A stretch of 45,398 nt of DNA from a bacterium (GTDB lineage: Bacteria > Desulfobacterota > S145-22), in the NCBI GenBank assembly GCA_027004185.1, contig JALTIG010000286.1:1-45398 (forward strand). Reading direction: 5' to 3'. The notes beneath the pieces were generated by a model. It saw only the letters and a program-made list of their open reading frames with translations. It had not been told where the DNA came from and searched no databases. Positions within the stretch are counted from its first letter, which is position 1. Every line of letters begins with the position of its first letter. The translations under genes were made by a program, and so were the position numbers. Below are positions 1-10,168 of this stretch, piece by piece.

Positions 1-2727
1 TCATTTCTTTTTAGCCATCCGCTGTAAGATCTCTTTGAGCTTATTCAACTGCTGACCATATTTGGCCCAGTCCCCCTCTTTCAGGTATTCCAAGGCCTTA
101 TTATAATGGGCCAAGGCCTCCCGGGCCGATTGTGACAAGGGTTTTGTTGTTGGTGCTCCGGCAAGAGCTTTCTGCACCTGTGAGGAAGGAATAGCTTCCA
201 ACGAAAAGATGGCTCGTAATGTATTATCCAGACTGTTACGCATCTGCAACTGATCACCAAGGGCTACGATCACGCGTTTAAGCTCCGGCATCTGGCTTTG
301 CTCAGATTGAAGATAGACTGGTTCCACGTATAAAAAGGCGTGTTCAATCGGGATAACTAACAAGTTACCCCGAATAACATTCGATCCCATTTGACCCCAA
401 AGGGTCAACTTAGAAGAGATATCTGGTTTTTGATTTATCCGTGCATCAATTTGCAATGGCCCGTAAATCAGTTTTTCCTTGGAGAGCCTGTATTCTAGCA
501 ATTGACCATAATTTTTTCCATCACAACGGGCACATAACCAAGCCACCATATTGTTTTTGTTCGATGGTGTAAAGGGAAGCATCAAGATAAACTCTTCCGA
601 TTTAGCACCTGGCAACCTCATAATGATATAATACGGAAGCATCCCTTGCTCACTCTTGTTATAGATCTCCGTAGGCAGGCTCCACAGATCTTCCTGATTA
701 TAGAAAACCTGAGGGTTTGTCATGTGAAAGGTTTTATACACCTCCGCTTGGATCAGGAATAGATCCATGGGATAACGGATGTGCTTTCTCAGAAACTCAG
801 GCATCTTGCTGATAGGCTTAAAAAGGGTAGGAAAAATCTTTTCATAGGTTCGAATCACAGGATCCGAAGGGTCGATAACGTAATAAGCGACATCTCCATT
901 GTAGGCATCGATTACAACCTTCACGGAATTACGGATATAGTTGATTTCAGCGTTTCCCGACAACAACGACAGGGGTTGCGAATAAGGAAACATATTTGAC
1001 GTGGTATAAGCATCCTGGATCCAGTATAGCTTACCATCCGTGCCTACAACCAGGTAGGGATCGGAATCATATTTTAAAAATGGTGCGATGGTCTTATCGC
1101 GATCCGTGATAATCCGGTGAAACATAATGCGACTGTCTTTTGTAAGGTAACGCGTCAACAGAATCTTTATGTCGGATAGATCCCACGTGTAAACCAGTCT
1201 ACGGAAAAGATTCGAAAGCCGGACTCCTCCCCTTCCCTTGTAGGAGGTATAAACATTCCGATTACCCTTAGGGTAATCAAATTCCTTGGTTTTTGTATTC
1301 ACGAGGACATACTGGCTCGTCTGCTCTCCATAATAGATTTCAGGGCGGGCAACGGAAAGGAAACGCGAATAAGGTGGGATATCTTTCACGATCAAATGCG
1401 GCAAACCATCGACCGTTACCTCATTAACTGGGCTCATAACCAATCCGTACCCATGGGTGTACTTCATATGAATGTTAAGCCAGGTATCTGCGCGGGTCGG
1501 AAGCTGCGAAATTGATAACTCCCTTGCTGCAAGGGCCACTTCCATGTAGTTCTTTTTGAAGTGATACCGATCAATATCGACATTCAAAAAGTTGTAATAG
1601 AGCCGGATTTCCTGTAATTGCCTGTAGGTCTCAATCAACGGGCGTGTATCCCAAAGTCTGATGTTGTGAATTGTGGCCCGGTTTTCTTTGATGTCTTTGT
1701 AGGTTATGCCTTCCCGTACAGAAAAAGGCTTTACATTGATTTTATTTAATCCAAACGCCAGACGCGTCAAGTTTATGTTATGGAGGATATACGGGGTTTC
1801 TTTTTTCAATTCGGTGGGTTTTACCACATATTGTTCTATCAAGGCAGGATAAATCCATGAAAAACCGATCAGGACTACAAAAAAGCCCACAATGGAAATG
1901 GCAAGAAATTTCCATTTTTTAAGCAGTGGCATGATAAAAAAGAGAACCGCCACAATAAAAGACAAAATCAGAAGCGTCCAGAAGGCTGGGATCTTGGCGT
2001 GGACATCAACGTAAGATGCCCCATAGGCGGCCCCAGAAGTTGAATACATCAATCCATAAAGTTTTAACCGGTATGTCCATGACACCCCTAAAAGAAACAA
2101 TCCCACTAATACAGATAAATGAGATTTAGCCTTTTGGTTGATGTAAAAGCGGTTTTCAACAACACCCATGGCATGATCTGTTAAATAGGAAACAGCCACC
2201 CCAATAAAAACCATGACAACACATAATAAATACCATCCCTGCAAAAGCTCATAGAATGGCAGTCTAAAAACATAGAAACCTACATCTTTTGAAAAGATCG
2301 GATCGGTAATCCCAAATCTGGAAGCATGCAAAAACTTCAAAAATGTTTCCCACGAATCCGAAGCTTGTACCCCAATAATAATCGAAAACATCAGGATAAT
2401 CCCTGTCCATGAATACCTCGCATATTTTTCGCTAAAAAGGATATCTACTAACGATATACGCTGTTCGGGTGTAAACACCTTTAACAATCGTGTCGAGGCC
2501 CCCCGTTTCCTTGCAACAAAGATGTTTACCCAAGCAAAAATAAAGACTATAAGAAAAACTACAAAAAAAGACAGGAGCTTTGCCCACAGGACTGTAATGA
2601 ATACAGCGCCGAAATTCAGGTTTCGAAACCACATCCAGTTGCCATAGTACTGAATAAATAACGCAAATCCGATCAAGAGCAGTGCTAATAGAAGCCCGAC
2701 TTTGAAAAAAAGTGTTTTAGATCTCAT
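1..2727 (-). CDS. UPF0182 family integral membrane protein
   Basis: This is a complete 908-residue protein whose stop codon is the first three bases of the window. The N-terminal third has about seven hydrophobic segments (roughly residues 5-27, 40-70, 105-123, 160-182, 204-222, 246-270, 273-300). They are followed by a large soluble domain of about 600 residues, presumably outside the cytoplasm, and a short charged C-terminal helix rich in Lys and Glu. This layout and length match the UPF0182 (PF03699) family, whose function is unknown. An AAGGAG ribosome site lies 7 bases before the ATG. It lies downstream of kdsB on the same strand, 136 bases away, so co-transcription is possible but not shown. 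The family assignment is firm; no reaction can be given. Confidence 0.85.
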   Translation of the reverse strand: MRSKTLFFKVGLLLALLLIGFALFIQYYGNWMWFRNLNFGAVFITVLWAKLLSFFVVFLIVFIFAWVNIFVARKRGASTRLLKVFTPEQRISLVDILFSEKYARYSWTGIILMFSIIIGVQASDSWETFLKFLHASRFGITDPIFSKDVGFYVFRLPFYELLQGWYLLCVVMVFIGVAVSYLTDHAMGVVENRFYINQKAKSHLSVLVGLFLLGVSWTYRLKLYGLMYSTSGAAYGASYVDVHAKIPAFWTLLILSFIVAVLFFIMPLLKKWKFLAISIVGFFVVLIGFSWIYPALIEQYVVKPTELKKETPYILHNINLTRLAFGLNKINVKPFSVREGITYKDIKENRATIHNIRLWDTRPLIETYRQLQEIRLYYNFLNVDIDRYHFKKNYMEVALAARELSISQLPTRADTWLNIHMKYTHGYGLVMSPVNEVTVDGLPHLIVKDIPPYSRFLSVARPEIYYGEQTSQYVLVNTKTKEFDYPKGNRNVYTSYKGRGGVRLSNLFRRLVYTWDLSDIKILLTRYLTKDSRIMFHRIITDRDKTIAPFLKYDSDPYLVVGTDGKLYWIQDAYTTSNMFPYSQPLSLLSGNAEINYIRNSVKVVIDAYNGDVAYYVIDPSDPVIRTYEKIFPTLFKPISKMPEFLRKHIRYPMDLFLIQAEVYKTFHMTNPQVFYNQEDLWSLPTEIYNKSEQGMLPYYIIMRLPGAKSEEFILMLPFTPSNKNNMVAWLCARCDGKNYGQLLEYRLSKEKLIYGPLQIDARINQKPDISSKLTLWGQMGSNVIRGNLLVIPIEHAFLYVEPVYLQSEQSQMPELKRVIVALGDQLQMRNSLDNTLRAIFSLEAIPSSQVQKALAGAPTTKPLSQSAREALAHYNKALEYLKEGDWAKYGQQLNKLKEILQRMAKKK

Positions 2728-2863
2728 CCCAAATCTCCTTATGTTGCGTGAAATAAAAAGGAATTTCCATCATTTCTACAATATATAACCACGCCAGAAA
2801 AAAGCAACCCATTGTAGCGATTTCACCTGATGTTGCGAAACTCGTTCTTGAATAGCCCACAAA

Positions 2864-3664
2864 TCATTGGTTTCCACTAAAAATATTCCCTCTTATCACG
2901 CTACGCACTTTCTGAAGGTCCTGTGGTGAATCCACACCAATCCCTTCGTAATCAACCACTACAGTAAGAATAGGAATTCCATTCTCAAGTGCGCGAAGCT
3001 GCTCCAGTTTTTCAAGCTTCTCAAGGGAGGAAGGAGGGATACTGCAAAAGCGTAACAAGGCTTCACGCCGGTAACCGTAAAGCCCGATATGGCGAAATAA
3101 CGGCAAGTTTGTGATGGGCCTCTCATCTTGCTTGACCGCTTTGTTCGTAACTGGAAAACCGGTAAAAAACTCATGTCCACGAATAAAAGGGACAGGAGCA
3201 CGGGAAAAGTAGAGGGCTAACCCTTTTTTATCTCTTACCACCTTGACCACGGATGGGTCAAACAACTCTTTTGCTGATTTAATCGGTGTGATGGGAGTGA
3301 CTATCCCAATATCTCCATTATCTATAAGTGCGTCAACCACTGCATCAATCACCTTTGGATCCATCAAAGGTTCATCTCCCTGTACATTGATGATAATTTC
3401 AGCTTCGACCTTAGAGGCAACTTCTGCTATACGGTCTGTTCCGGACGGATGATCCCTTTTGGTCTTCATCACCTTTCCACCCCATCCCCTTACATCTTTT
3501 TCAATCCTTTCATCGTCCGTAGCTACCCATACAGCATCGATAAGTCTGGCCTTCATCGATCGGTGATAGACATGCCAGATCATGGACTTCCCATTAATGA
3601 GGGCCAACGGTTTGCCTGGAAAGCGGCTAGAGTCGTAACGCGCTGGGATAATGACAATTTTCAT
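2864..3664 (-). CDS. kdsB: 3-deoxy-manno-octulosonate cytidylyltransferase (CMP-KDO synthetase)
   Basis: KdsB activates KDO with CTP to give CMP-KDO for the lipopolysaccharide inner core, in the cytoplasm. The protein (266 residues from ATG) shows the family's N-terminal nucleotide-binding motif IPARYDSSRFPGKPL, the central NVQGDEP motif and the YFSRAPVPF segment. Its length is close to the usual 245-260 residues. I chose the ATG at 3664, which has an AAGGGG site 10 bases upstream. A TTG two codons earlier is possible but sits too close to that site. Divergent from the cooC-like gene across about 140 bases. Its presence argues for a Gram-negative envelope with LPS. Confidence 0.95.
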   Translation of the reverse strand: MKIVIIPARYDSSRFPGKPLALINGKSMIWHVYHRSMKARLIDAVWVATDDERIEKDVRGWGGKVMKTKRDHPSGTDRIAEVASKVEAEIIINVQGDEPLMDPKVIDAVVDALIDNGDIGIVTPITPIKSAKELFDPSVVKVVRDKKGLALYFSRAPVPFIRGHEFFTGFPVTNKAVKQDERPITNLPLFRHIGLYGYRREALLRFCSIPPSSLEKLEKLEQLRALENGIPILTVVVDYEGIGVDSPQDLQKVRSVIRGNIFSGNQ

Positions 3665-3802
3665 TATCAATTAACCCCTTTCTGCACCTTCACTTCTTGA
3701 CAATGTTCGCTTGAATTGTTAACCTCCAAGCAATTACAATATCACTATATTTTGGCAAAATAGCACTAAATATGGGTGTAATCAACAAGAGGAGAGTTAA
3801 AT

Positions 3803-4582
3803 TTGAAAATCGCTATATCAGGAAAGGGTGGAGTGGGTAAAACGACCTTAGCTGGGGTACTGGCCCGAATGCTTTCGGCACAAAACGAAACAGTTCTTGC
3901 CATCGACGCGGATCCTGATTCCAACCTCGCTTCCGCTTTAGGCATTCCCACAGCGCGATTGGTAAATGTCACCCCTTTAGCAGAAATGACACATTTCATT
4001 GAGGAAAGAACAGAGACAAAAAAGGGTGGATACGGCTCTATATTCAAACTTAATCCGAAAGTCGATGATATCCCTGAAAAATTCAGTATCGATTTTGAAG
4101 GGGTTAAACTCTTAATTCTTGGAAGTGTTCCGGAAGGAGGAGGGGGATGCTTTTGCCCTGAAAATGTCTTGCTAAAAAATCTGCTCAGCCATCTTTTTAT
4201 CCAACGCAACGAAACCGTTATTGTTGACATGGAGGCTGGACTTGAACACTTGGGACGGGGTTCCACAAGTTACGTGGATGCCTTTATCGTTGTGGTCGAA
4301 CCTGGGATGCGGAGCATTCAAACTGCGTTACAGATCAGAAAATTGGCCTCTGATTTGGGAATAAAACGGGTATTTGTGGTGGGGAATAAGGTCCAGTCTG
4401 ATGAGGATTATCAGGTGATATCTGAGAACCTCGCCGATTTTCCCATCCTTGGGCTCATGAAATACAACCCCAAGATCCTCGAAGCGGACCGAAAGGGGAT
4501 TTCACCTTACGATATTGACGATCAAATAAAAAAAGAGGTGAGAGAGATCCTTGAAAATCTGAGGAATCAGTTTGTCTCTTGA
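3803..4582 (+). CDS. cooC: CooC/AcsF-type nickel-insertion ATPase
   Basis: This MinD/SIMIBI-class ATPase of 259 residues has a deviant Walker A motif (GKGGVGKTT, residues 7-15), an IDADPDSN motif after the second strand, and the paired cysteines of CooC as Cys116-Phe-Cys118. In characterised CooC proteins this Cys-x-Cys binds nickel or zinc at the dimer interface, and ATP hydrolysis drives nickel loading into carbon monoxide dehydrogenase. The start is a TTG with an AGGAG site 8 bases upstream; no better ATG is available. No CODH/ACS structural gene lies in the window, so the client enzyme must be encoded elsewhere. It leads a run of same-strand genes. Other members of the MinD family are possible, but the Cys-x-Cys supports CooC. 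Confidence 0.85.
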   Translation: MKIAISGKGGVGKTTLAGVLARMLSAQNETVLAIDADPDSNLASALGIPTARLVNVTPLAEMTHFIEERTETKKGGYGSIFKLNPKVDDIPEKFSIDFEGVKLLILGSVPEGGGGCFCPENVLLKNLLSHLFIQRNETVIVDMEAGLEHLGRGSTSYVDAFIVVVEPGMRSIQTALQIRKLASDLGIKRVFVVGNKVQSDEDYQVISENLADFPILGLMKYNPKILEADRKGISPYDIDDQIKKEVREILENLRNQFVS

Positions 4583-4594
4583 TGGTAGATTGTG

Positions 4595-5365
4595 ATGTGG
4601 ATTGTATCGACCATTGGTTATTGGGTTGCGCTAGTCATCTTCACTATACTTTTTTCCGTTATCGCCCTATTTGCCTCTTACCTAGATTCAAACGGTGATT
4701 CCGCTCATCAGGTAGCACGACTCTGGGGGAAGACAATCCTTTTCTTTTCTGGTGTTAAAGTTAAATTGAGTAGCGAAGTTAAGTCGTTATCTTTCGGCAG
4801 ATCTTACATCTTTATGGCCAATCACCAGAGTGCTTTCGACATATTTACGTTGCTTGCTGGCCTCTCCATACCCTTTCGCTGGCTGGCAAAGGAAGAGCTG
4901 TTTAGGATCCCCATATTTGGCCCTTCCATGCGTCGGGCTGGGTATATCCCTATCAATCGCGATAGCCCAAGGGACGCGATCGGGAGCCTCAACAAGGCTG
5001 CGCAAATAATCCGTAAAGGTGTCTCTGTAGTTGTATTTCCGGAAGGAACCCGCTCAGAAGATGGCAAACTTCTACCGTTTAAAAACGGCGGTTTTGTCTT
5101 GGCCATCAAATCTAAGTCGCCCATCGTGCCCACAGCGATCATAGGAACCTTTCAAGTAAAACCGAGGGGACGATTCTCTGTACATCCGAGAACAGTCTAT
5201 ATCCATCTTGGTATCCCTATTGAAACCGAAGGGTATACTACAAGGGATAAGGATGAACTAAAGGAAAAGGTTTCTCATGCCTTGTCTACATTGCTTTCTG
5301 GAAATTATTCGGATTCAATCACTCGAAATAATGACTATACAGGAAAGGAACAAATGATCTTATGA
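4595..5365 (+). CDS. plsC: 1-acyl-sn-glycerol-3-phosphate acyltransferase
   Basis: PlsC acylates lysophosphatidic acid at sn-2 to make phosphatidic acid on the inner face of the cytoplasmic membrane. The 256-residue protein has an N-terminal membrane segment (about residues 5-28), the catalytic HX4D motif as His77 to Asp82, and the FPEGTR substrate-phosphate motif at 148-153. Start: GTG ATG lie next to each other at 4592 and 4595; I took the ATG, and neither has a strong ribosome site. The 3' end overlaps the RNase J start by four bases (ATGA), which suggests translational coupling. Confidence 0.93.
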   Translation: MWIVSTIGYWVALVIFTILFSVIALFASYLDSNGDSAHQVARLWGKTILFFSGVKVKLSSEVKSLSFGRSYIFMANHQSAFDIFTLLAGLSIPFRWLAKEELFRIPIFGPSMRRAGYIPINRDSPRDAIGSLNKAAQIIRKGVSVVVFPEGTRSEDGKLLPFKNGGFVLAIKSKSPIVPTAIIGTFQVKPRGRFSVHPRTVYIHLGIPIETEGYTTRDKDELKEKVSHALSTLLSGNYSDSITRNNDYTGKEQMIL

Positions 5366-7032
5366 AAAAAAAGGCCTCCCCCCCCGTTCGCCTTGTCCCT
5401 CTGGGTGGATTGGGTGAAATAGGATGTAATATGATGGTACTGGAGATTGGAGATGATATCTTCATCATCGATGCTGGACTTATGTTCCCGGAAGAATACA
5501 TGCTGGGTATCGATTTTGTCATCCCAGACTTCAGCTATTTGAAGGAGAGAAAGGAAAAGGTACGAGCCATTCTTCTGACCCACGGGCATGAAGATCATAT
5601 TGGTGCTCTCCCTTTCCTCCTGAAAGATATCAATGCACCGATTTATGGAACCCCTTTTACATTAGCACTGGTGGAAAGAAAACTCCAGGAATATGAACTC
5701 AGCTCACCTGCACGATTAAGAAAAATCAACCCTCGCGATATATTAACCTTCGGGGATGTAAAATTCGAGTTTATCAGCGTAAACCACAGCATTGCGCAGG
5801 GGATAGGAATTGCCATTCAAACCCCCGTTGGAACAATCCTACACACAGGAGATTTCAAGATTGATCAGACCCCTCTTGGAGACAGCATGATCGACCTTAA
5901 CCGTTTTGCCTACTATGGTGATAAAGGCGTCCTATTGTTGCTGTCTGATAGCACCAATGCTGACTATGAAGGATTTAGTCTCTCTGAGCAAACAGTTAAA
6001 AAACAGCTTAAAAAGATCCTTGCCGATAGTACAGGTAGGGTCATTATCACGGTTTTTGCCTCCAACATCCGAAGAATGCAGGGTGTTCTGGAAGCGTGTG
6101 AGAAGCTGGGAAGAAAGGTTGTCCTTATCGGCCGAAGTATCATAGACAATATCGATAGTGCCAGTAGCTTAGGAATCCTCCATGTCCCCGAAGGTCTCCT
6201 GGTCGATATCAAGGATATCAAAAACCTCGATCCATCAAAAGTAACACTCCTTACGACAGGAAGCCAGGGAGAACCCTATTCCGCTCTTTCCCTCATGGCA
6301 ACCAATTCACATAAACATGTTCAGATACAACCAGGAGACACAGTTATCTTTTCCTCCCGGTTTATCCCTGGGAATGAGCGAGCCATCACCAGAATAATCA
6401 ATCAACTCTACCGGAAAGGGGCTGAAGTGATCTATGAACAGGTAAAAAACGTCCACACCTCCGGTCACGCCTACCAAGAAGAGTTGAAAATGATGCTAAG
6501 TCTTGTTAAGCCAGCATACTTTATGCCGGTTCATGGCGAAATACGCCTCCTGGCTAAACATATCAACCTGGCCAAATCGATGGGGCTATCTAACGATCGC
6601 CTCCTTCTCGCCGAAGATGGCGATATTATCCGGGTCACTCCTTCCGGAATCACCAAAGAAGGTCGGGCGCCCGCGGGTAAGATCTTTATTGACGGGAAAG
6701 GTGTCGGAGATGTCGGAACCTTGGTACTGAGGGACCGAAAGCATCTTTCTGAAGATGGGTTGGTAGTTATTTTGAGCGTCCTGAATGGGGAAAACGGCGA
6801 GATGGTTGGCGAGCCCAATATCATTAGCCGGGGATTTATTTTTGAAGAATTTCACAAGGAAATGCTTCAGGAGGCCAGAACACTGGTTAAAGATACCATC
6901 CTTAACGCCGATTCTGAGCAAAAGAAAGATCCAGGAGAACTCCAAGGAGAAATCAGCAAGGCCTTGAAACGATTCTTTAACTCGCGGCTCAAAAGGCGCC
7001 CTATGATTCTCCCGATTGTTCTCGAAACGTAG
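5362..7032 (+). CDS. rnj: ribonuclease J
   Basis: This 556-residue metallo-beta-lactamase/beta-CASP protein carries the zinc motif HGHEDH at residues 74-79, a further HTGDF motif, and the LTTGSQGEP and SGHA beta-CASP motifs. RNase J combines endonuclease and 5'-3' exonuclease activity in mRNA decay and rRNA maturation, in the cytoplasm. Length and motif order are typical of the family (about 550). The ATG overlaps the plsC stop. RNase J is common in Firmicutes and in Desulfobacterota. Confidence 0.95.
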   Translation: MKKKASPPVRLVPLGGLGEIGCNMMVLEIGDDIFIIDAGLMFPEEYMLGIDFVIPDFSYLKERKEKVRAILLTHGHEDHIGALPFLLKDINAPIYGTPFTLALVERKLQEYELSSPARLRKINPRDILTFGDVKFEFISVNHSIAQGIGIAIQTPVGTILHTGDFKIDQTPLGDSMIDLNRFAYYGDKGVLLLLSDSTNADYEGFSLSEQTVKKQLKKILADSTGRVIITVFASNIRRMQGVLEACEKLGRKVVLIGRSIIDNIDSASSLGILHVPEGLLVDIKDIKNLDPSKVTLLTTGSQGEPYSALSLMATNSHKHVQIQPGDTVIFSSRFIPGNERAITRIINQLYRKGAEVIYEQVKNVHTSGHAYQEELKMMLSLVKPAYFMPVHGEIRLLAKHINLAKSMGLSNDRLLLAEDGDIIRVTPSGITKEGRAPAGKIFIDGKGVGDVGTLVLRDRKHLSEDGLVVILSVLNGENGEMVGEPNIISRGFIFEEFHKEMLQEARTLVKDTILNADSEQKKDPGELQGEISKALKRFFNSRLKRRPMILPIVLET

Positions 7033-7048
7033 ACGCAGGTAAATTACT

Positions 7049-9241
7049 ATGGGCAAGAAAACTGTAATTAGGGAAATCCTTGGGATTTTTTTTCTCGCAA
7101 TGGCGGTTTTTGTTGGGATCAGTTTGATTTCCTATTCACCTACGGATCCCTCTTTAAACGTAGTCTCTCCAGTTGGGCACCCTATCCACAATCTTATGGG
7201 ATACAGTGGAGCTGTCATAGCCGATCTCGTACTCCAGTTTATGGGCATATCTGGATTCGTTCTTCCTCTTCTTTTTCTGCTTGATGCCGTCTCCTGTTTT
7301 TCCTTCTTTTCTCTCTCGAAAATCATTGTAAAAAACATTTCACTTCTACTCGTAGGCTCTTGCATCGGCCTTCTTTTCAACGTGTTCAGTCCACAGGTTT
7401 CTTTTATAGGCCATCCTATTCCCTCCGCAGGTGTCATAGGAACTTTAATTAATCGTTTCAGTACTCGATACTTAGGTAAATTCGGTGCGTTTCTCATTTA
7501 TATTTCCACAGCATGGGCTGCCCTGACACTTCTCATAAACCGTTCTATCGTAGGGATTTTAAAACCCTTTTTCACACTTCCAATAAAGATACTTATAAAA
7601 TTCAAAAACAGAGCAGCTATCCAAAAGGAAAGATCCAAACGTCAACGAATTGTGGAAGAAAAAGAAAAAAAACTAAAATGGGAAGAAACCATTCCGGAAA
7701 TATCACTTGCTCCCCAGGCAGAGAAAAAACATCCCCCAAAGCAGGAACAGTTCGTCTTCATGGAACAACCCGTTGGTGCTAAGACCTTTGTTTGTCCTCC
7801 CCTCTCCCTGCTCAAACCCCAGCCCCGAACTGGCGTGAAAATTGATGAAGATATACTCAAATTTAACTCAAAAATCCTCATCAACAAACTTAATGACTAT
7901 GGAATCCAAGGAAAGGTCGTTCGGGTAAATCCGGGGCCGATCATCACGGTGTACGAGTTTGAACCCGCCCCTGGCATAAAACTCAGTCGCATCGTTAACC
8001 TCACGGATGATTTAGCCATGGCCCTAAGTGCCATAAGCATTCGGATTGTAGCCCCCATCCCAGGTAAATCCGTTGTAGGTGTTGAAATTCCAAACCGGGA
8101 AAGAGAAACAGTGCTTCTGCGCCCCATCTTAGAAGACGAAAGTTTCACGGCGTTAAAACTCAAACTTCCTTTGGCGCTGGGAAAGGATATCTCCGGCGCT
8201 CCTTACATTACTGATTTATCACAAATGCCCCATCTTTTGGTGGCTGGATCCACAGGTTCTGGAAAAAGCGTCGCCCTTAACTGCATGATCCTGAGTCTCC
8301 TTTTCCGCCTTACGCCACAGGAGGTGAGGTTTCTCATGATAGACCCAAAGATGCTTGAGCTCTCCCTCTATGACGATATCCCTCATCTCGTTATGCCAGT
8401 GATAACTGATCCCAAAACCGCCTCAAAATCACTGCAATGGCTCGTTGGAGAGATGGAAAGACGTTACACACATCTGGCAGAGTTTGGAGTTCGGAATATT
8501 CTACAGTATCATGATTTGGTAAAGAAGAAAAAAACGCGTAAGCTCCCCCAGGTTTCAGAAGAAAGTGATAAAGAGGAGTTAGATCCCCTTCCTTACATTG
8601 TCGTGGTTATCGATGAGCTAGCTGATCTGATGATGACGGCTTCAAAGGATGTGGAAGGTGCAATCACCCGGCTGGCGCAAATGGCACGAGCGGTTGGAAT
8701 TCACCTGATTTTGGCTACTCAACGACCCTCCGTGGACGTTCTGACGGGTATTATCAAAGCTAACTTCCCTGCACGGATATCCTTTCGTGTTGCTTCAAAA
8801 ACGGATTCAAGAACCATTCTCGATTCTATGGGAGCAGAAAGCCTCTTGGGCCAAGGTGATATGCTCTTCCTGCCACCAGGTACCTCACAGATGTTACGGC
8901 TTCATGGTGCCTATGTGTCCGGAGATGAGATTGGCAAAGTTGTACAGTTTCTCAAAAAGCAACAGGGCCCCGAATACGTTGGTTTTTCAAGGATTGAAGA
9001 AGTCACCAACATCTCTGATCTACCCCCTTTAGCCGATGGTGAATACGATGAAAAATATGATGAGGCTGTAGCTTTTGTAACAGAGGTAGGGCACGCTTCC
9101 ATTTCCATGGTTCAGCGACGATTCCATATCGGATATAATCGCGCTGCAAGAATTGTGGAAAAGATGGAGGAAGAAGGGATTGTTGCTCCATCCGACGGCG
9201 TAAAACCTCGGAAGGTTCTGGTCCCAAAAATCTATAAGTAG
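7049..9241 (+). CDS. ftsK: DNA translocase FtsK/SpoIIIE
   Basis: FtsK pumps chromosomal DNA through the closing septum and activates dimer resolution. The 730-residue protein has about four N-terminal membrane segments within residues 8-180 and a basic then low-complexity linker (about 185-265). It then has a RecA-like motor with Walker A AGSTGSGKS near residue 400 and a Walker B-type VVVIDELADLM. The C-terminal winged-helix gamma domain (about 665-730) normally reads KOPS sequences. It is at the short end of the family because the linker is brief. An acidic-basic insertion rich in Lys, Glu and Asp around residues 490-515 interrupts the motor, as in other members. It starts 16 bases after rnj. 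Confidence 0.96.
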   Translation: MGKKTVIREILGIFFLAMAVFVGISLISYSPTDPSLNVVSPVGHPIHNLMGYSGAVIADLVLQFMGISGFVLPLLFLLDAVSCFSFFSLSKIIVKNISLLLVGSCIGLLFNVFSPQVSFIGHPIPSAGVIGTLINRFSTRYLGKFGAFLIYISTAWAALTLLINRSIVGILKPFFTLPIKILIKFKNRAAIQKERSKRQRIVEEKEKKLKWEETIPEISLAPQAEKKHPPKQEQFVFMEQPVGAKTFVCPPLSLLKPQPRTGVKIDEDILKFNSKILINKLNDYGIQGKVVRVNPGPIITVYEFEPAPGIKLSRIVNLTDDLAMALSAISIRIVAPIPGKSVVGVEIPNRERETVLLRPILEDESFTALKLKLPLALGKDISGAPYITDLSQMPHLLVAGSTGSGKSVALNCMILSLLFRLTPQEVRFLMIDPKMLELSLYDDIPHLVMPVITDPKTASKSLQWLVGEMERRYTHLAEFGVRNILQYHDLVKKKKTRKLPQVSEESDKEELDPLPYIVVVIDELADLMMTASKDVEGAITRLAQMARAVGIHLILATQRPSVDVLTGIIKANFPARISFRVASKTDSRTILDSMGAESLLGQGDMLFLPPGTSQMLRLHGAYVSGDEIGKVVQFLKKQQGPEYVGFSRIEEVTNISDLPPLADGEYDEKYDEAVAFVTEVGHASISMVQRRFHIGYNRAARIVEKMEEEGIVAPSDGVKPRKVLVPKIYK

Positions 9242-9251
9242 AAGGAATAAG

Positions 9252-9935
9252 GTGAAACCACAAATGACCTTTTTTCGAACCAGAGAATATATGTTTCTAT
9301 TTTTTATTGGCTGCCTCCTTTTACCGCCCCCCTTGTCTGCCCAATCCAATCAAAAAGGTATGGCTTACCTGAAAAAGATAGAAACAAGGTATAAAAACGT
9401 CCAATGTTTCAGAGCCAGGTTTCATCAACTCTCCAAGGCACCGGGTGTTGTCACGAATGAGAAGGCAGGTGGTGTCGTCTATCTAAAGCGGGGGGGCAAG
9501 TTCAGGTGGGATTATGATCAACCGGATATTGTACTGATCATCTGCGATGGAGAAACCCTTTGGATCTACCAGCCTGAAGACAGGCAGGTGATGGTAGACA
9601 AAAGCTTCAGGAAAAGATTGAAGCGGTTTCCCTACACCTTTTTGAGTGGCATTGGTCATTTTGACAGGAACTTTGTCTCCAGGGTGTCAAGCCAAAGGGA
9701 TAGAACTATTACCCTTGAACTTACCCCTAAAAAACCTTTGAAAGAAATCAAAAAAATGCAGATAATCTTTTCTCCACACACCCTCATCATTCGGGGAATT
9801 TCATGGACATCCCACCAAGGCGTTCAGACTATCATCACCTTCGATGATATCGATGTATCCTCAATGATCCCGGACAGTGTTTTCCGTTTTGTTCCGCCAC
9901 CAGGGGTAGATATCGTAAATGCGAACGCCCCTTAG
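9252..9935 (+). CDS. lolA: outer-membrane lipoprotein carrier protein LolA
   Basis: LolA ferries lipoproteins across the periplasm from LolCDE to the outer membrane. The protein has an N-terminal hydrophobic signal ending in LSAQS (about residues 14-32) and a beta-rich body with the family patterns FRARFHQL, GGKFRWDYDQP and WIYQPEDRQV. The C-terminal part around DSVFRFVPPPGVDI is also typical. Start is uncertain: GTG at 9252 or ATG at 9264, each with an AAGG-type site upstream; the ATG leaves a more usual signal peptide. It sits 10 bases after ftsK, an arrangement (ftsK-lolA) seen in many Gram-negative genomes. Confidence 0.92.
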   Translation: MKPQMTFFRTREYMFLFFIGCLLLPPPLSAQSNQKGMAYLKKIETRYKNVQCFRARFHQLSKAPGVVTNEKAGGVVYLKRGGKFRWDYDQPDIVLIICDGETLWIYQPEDRQVMVDKSFRKRLKRFPYTFLSGIGHFDRNFVSRVSSQRDRTITLELTPKKPLKEIKKMQIIFSPHTLIIRGISWTSHQGVQTIITFDDIDVSSMIPDSVFRFVPPPGVDIVNANAP

Positions 9936-10168
9936 AACAAAAATGACTCAATCAAAAACCCCATGTAAGGTGCCATATAATGTTGAGCATTATGAGTTTC
10001 TCACCCTCCTCTGCGTTGGTGTGGATGACTGTTTCCAGTCCTACACCCATGCCTCAGGTCTTCTTGTAGGAATCGCCTCGATGAACACCATAACTATTAC
10101 CACCTCCATAGGAAGGTTGGCGCTCACTTTCTCCCTCAAAACCCTTCGCTTGTTTCCCAATTGGCTTC

